Source: Endocalyx cinctus (taxonomy: Eukaryota; Ascomycota; Sordariomycetes; Amphisphaeriales; Apiosporaceae). From it: a stretch of 64,000 nucleotides of DNA. Below the pieces are notes generated by a model. The model ran no database searches. It was not told the origin of the DNA and was given only the letters and a program-made list of their open reading frames with translations. Both the position numbers and the translations under genes were made by a program. The stretch covers positions 3,040,019 through 3,104,018 of the forward strand of contig BCKC01000007.1 of the NCBI GenBank assembly GCA_001600455.1, read 5' to 3'. Positions 43,265 through 55,490 of the stretch are shown in pieces. Every line of letters starts with the position of its first letter. Position 1 is the stretch's first letter.

Positions 43265-44686
43265 ATGTCGGGCGCAAATAGTTGGCTGCAAAGGCAGCGA
43301 AAGACTGACCTTACTGAGCTTGCTCAATACACCGGCCTCAAGAAGTACGTGCGCAAATTTCATATTATCTTTAAAGTCTACCCTTGAACCTTCATATGTT
43401 GTAATGTCTTGATGACATGCATCTATCGTGGCGTTGACGTCGCGTGGTTTCACCTTCCCGCGCCCCTCAATTCAAGAAAATGACAAAAAAAAAAAAAGAA
43501 GCTTTTTTCAAACATCCACGCAATCTTACGTCGCATAGTTAACTAACCTGATTACTTATTTGCTTTCGCGTAGTTATGAATCATTCAAAAAGAGCGAACT
43601 CGAGCTTGCCCTCGACGAGTATCTGTCTGAGAACGCGAACCTCTTCTCTTCCGACCCCAAGCTCGCCAATTACTACTCTAGTCGCGCCAGAACGGCCGGT
43701 TCTCCCGTCAAGAAGGATGTCGAGCCGCCCGTCGAGAAGCCCTTGAAGGTATCCAAGCGACGCGCCACCAAGGCGCCCGAAGAGCTACTTCCCCCTCCTA
43801 CCACTACTACCGAGTAAGTCAACCCTTCCTTACTAGCGCGCATTTCCATCCCCTCTCTTCTATCTATCTATCTATCTTCTCATTTCCCTAGCCTAATTAC
43901 GCGCTTTTCGCGACGCGTCAACCGGGACTAACTAACGCCCCCTCTTTTTGTATTATCATTATTATTAGATCGGAAGAGGAACCCACGACCGCGACGTCGA
44001 CCGCCCTCGTCCGCACCCCCGGCCGCGCCCTCTCGCTCGCGAGCCGCATCCCCCTGCCCGCGACCCCGGCCGACGTGGCCCAGGCGGTCGACCGGTCCGC
44101 CGTCGCCGTCCGGACCCGCGTCGCGTCGCTGTACAAGGAGTCGGGCGTGGTCGAGGCGACGCACGCGACGCGCGCCTCGCTCTCGACCGTGAGCTCCGTC
44201 CTCGTGCTCGTCTCCCTCTTCGAGGCCTACTTCCTCCGGCCCGAGCTCCTCTCGGACCGGTACGCCTTCACGATCCCGGCCTCGGCCTGGCTCGGCACCG
44301 GCGACTACCCCGTCTTCGTGCCGGACCTGTTCCTCCTCCTCACCGCGTCCTTCTGGTCCCCGGCCTCGCTCTGGTCCCTCACCGCCGCCGTCCTCCCCGG
44401 CGTCGCGGGATACTTCGTCAACATGACGGCCGGCGCGCACCACGGCCGCGTCACGCGTCGGTCCGCGCCCGTTCCCGACGCGGTCGTCGACCCCCTGACT
44501 TTTAGCATCGCCAAGGCCGTCATCTCGTACGTCGTCTACGGACAGGGCGTCACTTTCGGCGGCTGGATCGATACCGCTACCATCGCTCGCATCGACTCGG
44601 CCGTCTACGGCGGTTACAAGGGCATGTTGGTCGGTACCGCCATCACGGGTGTCTTCAGCATCTACGACGCGGTATTGAAGAAGTGA
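43265..44686 (+). CDS. Multi-pass membrane protein with N-terminal SAP-like motif
   Basis: Exons 43265-43344, 43574-43813 and 43969-44686 give 345 aa. I do not recognise a named family. The N-terminus (WLQRQRKTDLTELAQYTGLKNYESFKKSELELALDEYLSEN) has the helix-turn-helix pattern of a SAP/HeH motif, which in other proteins binds DNA or chromatin. A Pro/Lys/Thr-rich linker follows. After about residue 165 come at least four hydrophobic segments: VSSVLVLVSLFEAYF, VFVPDLFLLLTASFW, WSLTAAVLPGVAGYFV and the closing GMLVGTAITGVFSIYDAVL. The last residues are LKK, compatible with an ER or nuclear-envelope protein. The first exon is split in the middle of the SAP-like motif. The third exon is extremely GC-rich compared with the first two, so the protein spans a sharp composition boundary. 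Gene structure is secure; function is not known. Confidence 0.82.
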
Positions 44687-47011
44687 AGGGAGAAAAGGTT
44701 AAGACGCGATTTCTAGTCCTTCCTAACTCGACCTTCTTTTTCCTTATTTCAAACGTGAAAAAAAAAAGGCGCGAGAAATTCCAATGGTTCATAAAAGGAG
44801 CACTACCGATCGGGAACGCGGCGGTTTGTTTCCCTCCTTCAAAGATTAATTACGCCCTTTTCACGAACTGAAAAAAAAAAACCCCTTGTCTATAATTTGG
44901 GGTTCTTCTAATTTCCCCCCTATCCACTTGAACTTGACCCTCCTGCCAATACCTCCCCCATTTTTCGACGAGAAGTGGCGTTCATAGGCGTTTAGTTATT
45001 ATATATATATTTGAATGTATACAATGGCGTCGGTTTTTTTCTTTCCCCCTCTCTCCTACTCTTCATCTCCCTTCTTTTCAACTAAAACTCCCCCCTTTTC
45101 CCCGATTGATACCATCCCGTTGTGATCACCGTTTTTTAAAGGAGGTTTTTTTTTATTCTATTTAGGAGGATTACGTACTTTTTTATGGATTTCTCACCCT
45201 TGAAGGGAGAGAAATATCAGTTCTTTTTTACGTCTATTTCAACCGGAGTGAACTGGAGTGAAGTGCGTTTTTTTTTTTTATGATGAGACGAGACGAATAT
45301 ATATATGTGTAGGCTTGGTACGGGGGTTTTGAAGGGGAGATCTGTTGTTTTTTTAAATAGGGGTTTTGTCAATAAATTAAATTAATAGAGACGGAAAGGC
45401 TGAGTCGAGGGGTAATGAAATAATACCTATTTTCTTACTTCTTGCCTGCTTTTTGTCATCTGGGTATATTTATTTATTTACTTATTTTTTTCTCCCAACA
45501 ATGATTGGTTCTTTTCTTGTCTTCAAGATGAAGGGAACTAGGTTAGGGATGGTAAATCATTTTTTTGCTTGCTGACTTATGCGTGTTTTTGAGACGGGAT
45601 ATGAAACGGTGATGGTTCGTTCGGATGGACGTTTTTGTATTTTTCGTGTTTGCGTAGGGCTGGCTAATTTACTCTTTATTTATCCTTCCCCTATCGAGGA
45701 GCCTACCTACCTGCCTGTCCATATCTGTGATTCTAGATGCTTTGACGGTGGCTCGTTTTCGGTTTCGTATCCCTCGAATCTCAAAAAAGAGGGATGGATA
45801 GGGATAATGGGAATGAAAAGAAACAATTATTCATCGACTCCATCGGTCTTCCATGAAGAAAGTGAAAAACTCTTAAGAGGTTAGAATAAGTTTCTCAGAT
45901 ACCAGTGAACATACTACAGAGGTTATGCTATATAAGCGTCATCTTGACAGCCTCTTTGCTATCAACTCCTCATGTTTCTCGACTTAGCATACGATAGATG
46001 GAAGAAATTATCAAGTCCAAACCGTGCCTTCGATCCCACCATCCTCGACATATATCAATCCCACAGCGGACGAATGAACTCTCACGAGTTTACGTGAATA
46101 AGAACTTTGAAATAGGAAGAAATTTGATTTCCATTAAGTTTTTGAATACATACATAAGTTTTTCAAACACTGGTCAAACCTCGCAACCACTACCACTGTT
46201 TACTCAGATAAATAATAGCTTATGTCACAACCCATTACTTCTTCCATCTCCGTTTTTTCTCTCCTCTTCTCCTCTTCTCTCATCTCTCTGTCCTATCAAC
46301 TCGTTTAGAACCCAAAAATAGAAAACAACAATAGCAAACACGCTTTCCGCTAAAGCGTGAAGGGGGGAGAAACCAAAAAATTCAAGCTCTTCAACCGGAA
46401 CTCCTTTCGTTGCCTTATAAAAAGAAAAAGGAGAGAAAAAAAAACTTCAAGTTTTTTTTTTTGTTTGTTTCGGATCTAATATCCGACCGGGATGATCTAG
46501 AGCTTCTTGTAATCTCTCCGATATAATAGGAACCTCTGGGGTTCAGTTTAGGGGGGGTATTCCGTTCGCGATGCAGTAAAAAAACGAAAAATAAAATAAA
46601 ATAGACACAAAAAAGAAAAGAAAAAGAAGGGAGGGAATGATTGTTCTCCCCGCCATGGAATGTTTTCCCCGTCTATGATGCCTGCTCTTTGTTATGAGCT
46701 TAATCCATAATGAATGCACAAATCGACGCCGACCTCCCCCCTTCCACCGCCGTAAAATGAAACCGGGTAAAGAAAAAGGGAACCGATCCAGTTACTCAAA
46801 CTCCGTCCGCCGGTCGAATCCGAAAGCTGACTATGTATTCCGTGCTCACGGCGATGCCGTTTCGTGTCGGGAGCCTGCGTAGGCTATATATACGTGAACC
46901 TTCTTTTCCGTTTGTATGCTGTTCACGCCGTATGTGTTTCTTGTGTAAAAAAAAAAAAAGAGAGAACAAATGGAATATGTTTCGTTCAGGTGGCATGGGT
47001 CTTCATATCAT
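44687..47011. other. Convergent intergenic spacer
   Basis: 2.3 kb between two convergent genes. It is dominated by T and A homopolymers. A dense CT-rich tract lies at about 46235-46300, of the kind often found upstream of fungal transcription starts, but no coding gene follows on the + strand. Open frames at 45579 and 45998 have no domain signal. A non-coding transcript is possible but unproven. Confidence 0.55.
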
Positions 47012-49415
47012 TTAGAGGTCCTGCTCTTCCGGGTGCTCCCATTTGATAGGATGCACTAGCATACTTCGCAGGCATAGTCGTCCGGAACTGTTAGGGTCCG
47101 ACTCTTCCTCTATACCTCCACGAAGATTGCCTTCGCCGGACCGGCCACCGTTATCCCCTCTGCCATCCATTTGAGCATATCCCAGCCATCGTCGCCATAG
47201 GAGACCGGCGAACTCGCTGTTGTAATACCAGCTCGATCCTTTATGGTTATGCTCATTCAGTAGGTCGAATGGAGAGCCATGACCGCCGGCAGAGTGGTCT
47301 CGTCCACCGTTGAAGGCGGTATCGATAGCTTCGAGTGGCCAGTCTCTGTCCAAGAACACCGGGTGCGGGGCATAGACGGCTTTCAGGCCATGATGGAATG
47401 CCATCGAAGGAGGGAACATTTCGCTGAACATGCTATGGTGTGTTCGCCACGTCTCTTCGTGCATCACGGATAAGAGCCGGCGCGATAGTCTGGATGCGGT
47501 TACGATTGCTGATCTCCGCGGTGGTATCTCGAATGATATATCGTAGCCAGTAACGTCCGAAGCAAACACCCAGCCAGATTCATCCGCATCGAAGAGAGGG
47601 TTGAGGGTGATCAGATCAGCTTCTTCCCCTACGCCACACAGCTTAAGATCGTGCACGTGACAGTCATGAGGCATAAAGTCCTCGCCGTTACGAAGGCTAG
47701 TTTTACCGGCGAATGTAACGGGGCCGATGACTGGCTTTTTACCTGCTTGTTTCGTCTCCCAATCGACTAGCTCGGTGAAGTTCTCCCACGAGCCGTGGTA
47801 ATCGGGTATGTAATACTTGCCGGCCCTTTCCCACATGCCACGGCGGCTCTGCTCCGCGCCCCACTTGCCCAATCGGTCGAATAGTTCGTAGTAAGATCCC
47901 GTCCATCGCATATCCATCTCCCAGTTCCAGAAGTGTGCGTATTCGGGATGCTTATTGGCGAAGTGCTGGAGAGGCATGTGCGCAGACCGGTAGACTCCGT
48001 GAATATCCTGGTAAGACGGGTTTTCAAAAGTTTCGCCAAAGTTACCGGGATAATATAAAGCCATCTGCGCCTCCGACCACAAAGTGCACATGCCGCGGAA
48101 CTCCGGAGGAACATGCTCTTCGAGGATGCGGTCCGCAGTATCTGGGTCGGCCCAAATCGGTGCATCATTGTCACGGACATGCAGCAGAAAGTGTACGTCA
48201 TATTCACCACCCGATCTGAGATTAAGCTCGGTTATCATAGCCCGGAAGTTCAAAACGGCATAGGCTGTCCATTTAAATCCGACGTAAGTCCTAATGACCA
48301 CAGCCGTCCTGTTGAGACGCCGGGGACCTGTGGACATTAGCTCGGCATCTTTCCTATCGTCTCCGGTGAGGAATCGAGCTTCATTCTTCTTGACGCAAAG
48401 ATCCTGCGCAACAGCCCAGTCCACGTCATCGTAGTTGATTTTGCCCGTCTTCTCCCAAACAACCTCGGCGCCATTCATTTCGGTATCAATTCCCTCGCTA
48501 GTACCGCCTTCCTCGAGGTTATAGGCAAGACCATATGGACCGTAGCGACCGAATCGATCAAAACATACATCTTCCCGTAAACCTAGAAGGCTGTGAGATC
48601 CGATTACAGGTCTTGGCTGACCTTGCGGCAGACCGTTGTACGCGTATATATCCGGAGCCGGGACTTTCTCTTCGCTATCTAGGAAGCAAGGCTTTACAGG
48701 AGCAAATTCCTCCCGATAACTTTTTGATTCATAATCAGGATAGGGAGTGTAGACGGTAGGTTTGGGTAATTCGGTGTGATGCACCGAAGTCGTGGCGTCT
48801 GCATCTGAATTTGGGGCAGGAGGCTCCTGAGGATATTCCGGCTTGTATTCCGACAGTGGTACGAGGGATCGCAGACCGTTGAAATAACCGTCGAGGCTAT
48901 ACCATGTAATTAGCATATATATATACTAATGGCTTTAACATGTAAAGGTGCAGAGAACAAGTGACTCACTGTTTGTAATCTAGCCAGTGTGGGGGTTGTT
49001 CCACCTCTTCCTGTCCCACCGCATTGGCATTGTCTTGGGGCGGTGCCGGGTTCACGACAATTTGCTGTTCAGCCTCATGGTTTACCCCCTCCTCGACGGC
49101 CTCGACTTTGGGCTTGTCTTGGGTTTCACTGTTGATGATGGGAATCTGAGCATCGGTTCTGGACCCTTGTACTAATTCGAGGACACTTCGTGACTTGGTA
49201 GTTATCTGATGGTTGTATAAAGAGGCGGTTAAGAAGGCGACTACGATAATTGTCCATATAACCACCCTCCTGTAGAGACAATGGCTCAATACATCGCTCA
49301 GTCGAAATTTGGATTTTTGTTTCGTGTAAGTAGGCAGGTGTGGCTCAGAATTCCGCGACACCAAAGTCGAAAATGAACCTGATTTCCGTAGCATTATGTT
49401 GTAAAGACAGCTCAT
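47012..49415 (-). CDS. DUF3405 family type II membrane protein
   Basis: Exons 49415-48970 and 48896-47012 give 776 aa. The protein has a short cytosolic tail, one membrane anchor (about residues 50-67, VVIWTIIVVAFLTASLYN), a polar stem, and a large luminal domain. That domain matches the fungal DUF3405 family, whose members look like Golgi glycosyltransferases but have no proven activity. Landmarks are DVCFDRFGRYGPYG, AVVIRTYVGFKW, HFLLHVRDND, the WNWEMDMRW motif, DEADLITLNP-type sequence, MFPPSMAFHHGLKAVYAPHPVFLDR and SSWYYN near the C-terminus. The junction rebuilds YKHLDGYFNGLRSLVPLSEY, a conserved family stretch. An alternative start seven codons downstream (MLRKSG) is equally plausible. 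Enzyme activity is inferred only. Confidence 0.85.
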
Positions 49416-51714
49416 TTTCTCCGTGACAGGGGAAAATGAGGGGTATTTAATGAAAATTGGTGATTAAAAAGGTCAACATTCAGATAGAAGAGGAAATATA
49501 GCTAGCAGTGGATCTCGGTCAAGATGTTGCGCCTGTCAACAAATACCAGTAGATAGTGTATGAATCACGGCCTCGAATTTGGTGAAACCACGATTTCAGT
49601 TGGAAGACTCGTTTTTGTTTTGTAGAAGCTACCACGAGGTCAGTGATTAAAATAGACAGACAGGGGGGTGTATAACATGAGGTTACCCACGTAAGGAATT
49701 ACAGCTCAAAAGTATTGAGGGTCGCCGTTTACTTGGGAAATATCGAGGCTTTAAGACCGAACGAATGAAATGAATGATAGATAGTAGCCCTGGCAGGGGA
49801 AAGTACGATGGATACTTGGAGCCGGCACAAAATTTATCAACGACAACCAAATGTATAATTATTAGATATCTTCTTCACAGGATATTATGACATACGGAGA
49901 TACATCATAATGACCAGTGTAAAGATGAAATGGGACTATCAAAACCGAGGGTAAGTGAGCGTTAGTATATAGTATTGTAGCTTGGTTGGTTCGTAGAAGG
50001 AACCTTGAAAATATCTTACAAAAGTAAAAAAATAAAACAAAACAAAACAAAAAATAATACAGTAAACAGGCTTAAGAGGTAAGTTGACAGGTGAACAGTA
50101 AAAAGAAGACGGAATGGGAAAAAAAAAGGAAGAAAAGGGAGAGACGGAGAGGAAAAGGAAATTATGTTGGAAAAGAGAATATACTAGAAAATAGGAAGGA
50201 TCGGGTCATGGAGATATGTTTGAGAAAAGGAAAATATCAATAATGAAGAAAAAGCACGGGTGACGTCTAAAGTTGTAAGTTTTGCACCGCCAACTTTTTT
50301 TTTAATATACAAAACGTTCAAAGTCAAGGTACAATTTCATGAGACGTATTTTGACGTACCTTGTACTGTACTGTGAAGGCTGGGATTCCCGCTGACGTGA
50401 TGAGGTGGGAGGTTCAAGAAAATTGTGGATAGGCAAGACGATCATATAAAAAATAAGAAAGCAAGATCGACAGGAGATGAGATGGCTTAAGTGATAGAAA
50501 CTGCATATCACGGTACTTTGGAATTTATGGGATATCAAACACGGGATCTTTTCAGTTCAAATATCTCGAGGTTTATCTTAATATTTAAGGAGCATCCCTT
50601 GGTAAATAAAGTACTTGTAGATAGATATGGGGAGATTTGATTTTACTGTACTGTATTTGTTACTGAGTACACGTATTTTACTCGTAGGTAGGTATATTTT
50701 ATGTATGTACTTAAAAGTAAGTAAGGTGAGAAGACATTGAAGATTTCGGTATTTCGTTTTTCGTTTTTCGTTTTTCGTATTTTATTTTATTTATTCTTTT
50801 TACTAAAAAAGAATAAAATGCATTGTATACTCTCCGACACGCAATGTCTTTTAGAACTTGAATTTGGTGCGTCAAAATAAGAGGGTATGGTTCGTTATTG
50901 TACGCTGGACCTATGAATATATTCATAAAACTATTTTTATTAAAATAGTATTTCTACATTAGGAAGTATACCTTGAAGCATCTGGGTAGAGCTCATGCAG
51001 AAACTGACCACCCGAATGCTACATCTTATGTATCACCCCTGCACCGGCTATGGATCTCGCCTTGATAGAATAAAGCAGACAAAAAGACAAGGTTTTTCTA
51101 TTTCCATGTGGGAGGATATCCTACGTACATTAGCGATGACGCTAGTGTAACAGGATGGGCTTGAAAAGTTAACTGTACTGTACTATACTATACTGTACTA
51201 TATACTAAACTGTTACTGGTAGTATACACTATAAAGTGGGTATTGGAACCGTATGTATAGGTAGTGGACTCCATTACATAGTACAAGTAGATCTTTCGAT
51301 ATCATTACACCACTTAACCCGAAACACTTGCACCAATGAACAACGATATTTCTCTTTATAGGGGCTACAGTATACTATTATAAAATTGTGTTTCGAAGTA
51401 TCGTAATAAAAGTAAATATTTAAATATCTGTAATTAAACAAATTGGGGTCGAGGACTGAATACGCTCTTCGTATGAACCGAGAGTAAGACATTTAATCAT
51501 ATTTTAACATGTTTAGTTACCTAGGTAGATAACTCACTCTCAGGTACAGAGTACACATACACATGATCACAGATATTAATAAATTACCGTCTCACAGAGC
51601 CTCAAACTACACTATACCTATACCACCAACCAACCAAACAAGCAAAAAAAAACGACACCTTGGCATTTTTATCCATGGTGTACACTACACTACCAGAACT
51701 AACTTAGTGTACAT

Positions 51715-51723
51715 TACGGAGTA
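51715..51723. repeat. TACGGAGTA word, copy 5
   Basis: Copy in the gene-free block, in the context ATTACGGAGTAC. Confidence 0.75.
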
Positions 51724-52515
51724 CATGCACTATATATACACCTGGGTGATCGACGCGAGCATGGGTGGGGGTTGTGGACAGGGGAAGTTATTAAGATCCC
51801 TATGACCGAGATGCTCTCCCACACCGAATCCTCTTAATATTACGATGACCCAGTCAACTACTACGTATATACTAATAGTTTTACATATAAATTAAATTAA
51901 AATATTCTAGATCTATACAAGCACCGACGATAGTATATAGATGAAAACCTTGTATTGCGATTGTAGTATAAAATGAAAATCGAGTGGTCGGATCTCTCTA
52001 CGGAGCTGTTTATGGGGGAGGTCTCGGTGATGATTTGTCCGTCGGGCTACGCACCAACATACTAACAACAGTCTTTTTTTTTTCCTCCCCGTTGGCTGAC
52101 GAATATCAGCGTGTGGATACATATTCGTAACCTCTTATTGTCTAGTGTAGCGTATATGGGATTTTTTTTTTTAATCTGGTTCAAACCAACTCGTGTGATT
52201 TTAATCTGTTCGGTGAAATACCTCGTCTTCGGGCAAGCCACCGATTAACAAAGGGCAAGGTCAACATTCCTATCAAAAGGCTCAACCTCGCGAAAGAATG
52301 ATCATTTCTCCGGCCGGGAATTCCTGCGATTCACCACCTGCCCAATTCATTAATCGCATCAACAGAATTCCCAGACGTTACCCAAGGCTGATGCGTCATC
52401 GTCCATATCTATACCCCTATGCATATCCACATGCTTATACGCCAAGTTCGACAGCTGATATTTGACATGGGAGGGGACAATGCGAAATAAAAGGCAAAAA
52501 CAAAAAAGGATGTTA

Positions 52516-52524
52516 TACTCCGTA
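52516..52524. repeat. TACTCCGTA word, copy 6
   Basis: Copy in the gene-free block, about 800 bp from copy 5. Confidence 0.75.
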
Positions 52525-53317
52525 GGACCTGTTCCTATTTACACTTCGCTGTCTATTGATTTTTACCTACTCAGCTACGGTACAAGCTTAACTAGTGCAT
52601 ACGTCAGATTTTACGTTCAAATTCAATATAACATAAGGCATTATGTATCGCCAGATGTCCTAGGTATACATACAGTCAGCCAAGCCTAGTTGTTTCTATT
52701 CTTACTACACTATATTCCGTAGAGATAGCCAGCTACACCACAGGCTGATATTCAGCTGCTCCTGTTCGGTCAAGTCTTTTTGTAGCACAATATAGTAAGC
52801 TATATACATAGTATAGATCCATAGATGGATATCATAATACTTATTTTCCTGTGATTATAAGGTTTTAGAGAATTGATGAATAAATTCGTTACACTATTAA
52901 TTGAACTATGTACTTAAGTACTGTACATAGTATGTCGTTATTCATAAGTTATAGCATTCGAACAGTCGGCAGTGGATAAGTTAGCGCTGAAATTAAGTCT
53001 TTTACCGCCGGCCTAGCGTTACGTAGATGCGCTAATATTAGAGTGCCAGTGTGCTACCCTTAAAATCCAGAAGGCTTGAGACCTGTGCACACCTAGAGGG
53101 TAGATCTACGAACGGTGACGTCAGGAAGGAATCTCGAAACACGGTATAAGAAGGAAGAGAGAGGCTGTGCAACGATTTGGTGGTAATTGAACGGCTATTA
53201 TTACGAGGGAAGGGAGAAGAGAAAAGGCTACCTAGGTGATCATTCACTACCATTTCGGATTAAAATAACCTATTATTACACGGCGCAGTAAAAATCGTCT
53301 GATGCTTCTGGTATAGC

Positions 53318-53335
53318 TTTTTTTTTTTTTTTTTT
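53318..53335. repeat. 18-nt T run
   Basis: Homopolymer in the gene-free block. Confidence 0.85.
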
Positions 53336-54844
53336 ACTGATCTTCCTCCCCAGACGCTACACCTACCCTGACCACCCCCAGAATATCAAGAACCGAACGA
53401 ACCGCAAGGAAAAGCCAAGCTATGCCAAGGAGAACGCGGCCCGCATAAAATCTGAAACTCGTCTTGCGCCGGACCCAATCAACCAGTGCGCCGGTTTTGT
53501 TTCATGCGCTATCGTCCAAGAAAGAAAAATGGATAAAAAAACATCTTCCAATCAAGCTATTTTTCCTTTGTCTGTAACTAGAAACAGTTGCAGATTTGGG
53601 GTCTCTTTTTTTCGAATGGTGCATAGTGCATAGTGTACATAGTAAATGGGGTATTTACTGTGAACTGAGTAACCAAACGGATGCCCCGAAATTTCAATCG
53701 GATAGAATTGGTGTCTCCTTTTTTTTTCTTTTTCTTATTCCCACTCAAGCCTGAGAGGACGACTCCTTTGCCCGCTACACTACTGTGCGACGCGATTTTT
53801 CCGCTGGCATGGCGAGCGGCGGGCTGGGCGGGTTCGTTGTATGATTGACTACAAGATAGGTAAGAACTGACTCGGACCTATGCTCTTACACAATTACATT
53901 ACATTAGGTTAGCCGATTAAGTCGGAAATATCAAGTTCTCGAAGGAGGAAAAAATCACACTTTAAACAATATTTTTATTTATTTCAATTTTTATGTTCCT
54001 TTTTATTTTATTGACATTATGTCCAGGGCCCTAGAGATTGATTTTTAAAGAGCTGGTAGATGTGCGGTAGGCATACACCAGCACCGTATGTATATGGAAT
54101 CAATATGCGGTTGTGCTACGACGCAATACTACGAACGTTTCCTTGTAAATATATTGTCACTAGAAAAAAAAAATTTCCTAATTTTGAAATACAATAATGA
54201 AAATTAAACATCTAACCTGTCAAAGAGATTTACCTGAGCACCCAAAATATTTACCCGGAATTTGCACGACGGGCCGAGACCGTGGGCCGTGGACGATGAC
54301 CGTGACCTTTGTGCGTCGTCAGCTCCCCAGGAGATACAAGATAATATGAGCTTTAGATTTGATCGCCTAGATTCGGGATGTACACGACATAGCCTCGGTA
54401 TCCTTACTCTTGTTCGTTATTTGTTCTTACTGCCGCATCATTCACAGTTGCCATGATGGGGGAAGGAAGCCCAGTGGATCATAGGTCAAGTGGGTTCTCA
54501 AAGTAGCCAAAGTTACGAGATATCATTTTAACATCAAGGGCTCTCTTATGAAATCCGGTATGAATGAAATTTGAATACATGCAAACCTTAGGACGTTAGC
54601 AGCGAGCACCGTAGAAAAACAGGACCATCATCTCCGTAAAGTAGACAAAATCATGAATGGGTAGCAATGCCAGATAGAAGAGTGACACACAGACGTGTAC
54701 GAGATCCAGCGCGACTGGGTAACACAATCAATAGCTTCATTCTCGATATCCCTAAGTCCTCGATTATTCGGTCCCTTTTTCTTCGTTGACGGGGTACCGT
54801 AACGACTTCAGCATCGTCACGGACCTCGCCGATAATGGCGCGAG

Positions 54845-54862
54845 AAAAAAAAAAAAAAAAAA
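54845..54862. repeat. 18-nt A run
   Basis: Homopolymer in the gene-free block, about 630 bp beyond the 3' end of the MFS gene. Confidence 0.85.
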
Positions 54863-55490
54863 CTATCGAAAGAGATAAAATAAACACAAAAATTAACAAG
54901 AATCGTCAACGACGTAGCGGACGCAAAACGGCGACGATAGAGGTCTGGACCCTTCGCTTGACCTAACTTACCCATCTGGATGGTCACTTTCTTTACATAC
55001 TTGCCGCTTACGTGCGCGCATGTAAACATCCGACACCGATACCGACAGCTGCCGGGTAGAATGGCATCTTGCATGTATGCGTGTAATCTGGAGGCGGTAT
55101 TTTTTATTTCTTGCGTTGCCCGAGAGACTGCAGAGTTAGTTAGAAAACAATATGTTTATTCGCTATATATTTTATTCTATTATGTCTATCAAGTACCTCC
55201 TACCTCGATTACTACCGTTCGTATGTATGTATAGGTGATATTAGCGGGTTCTTTTTTCCCGGTCGTCTTCTTATGTACTTCGTAATACCTGACCTCCTTA
55301 CTCATCCCTTTTTTTTTTTTTGCTTTGCTTTTGCTTTTTCTATTCCCACATTAAAAAAATGTTTTATTGAATGTAATGCCGATCTGACATTGACGACAAG
55401 CACGTGTTATCCGACGCCATGTCGCCATTGACAACCAACTAAAGAACTTTAAATTTTTTTCTCTCGGCGTGGGGGAACTACAAACCTTCC

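Larger units (their letters stand above)
49416..55490. other. 6 kb AT-rich gene-free block
   Basis: The largest stretch without a supportable gene. Both-strand frames are all short (80 codons or so) and lack domains. It contains TGTACTGTAC-type runs (51174-51210), TTTTTCG repeats near 50755-50780, T and A homopolymers (53318-53335, 54845-54862), two TACGGAGTA/TACTCCGTA words (51715, 52516) and CCTAGG palindromes (51520, 52659, 53231). I see no transposase, reverse transcriptase or paired long terminal repeats, though a mutated relic could escape reading by eye. Confidence 0.55.
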
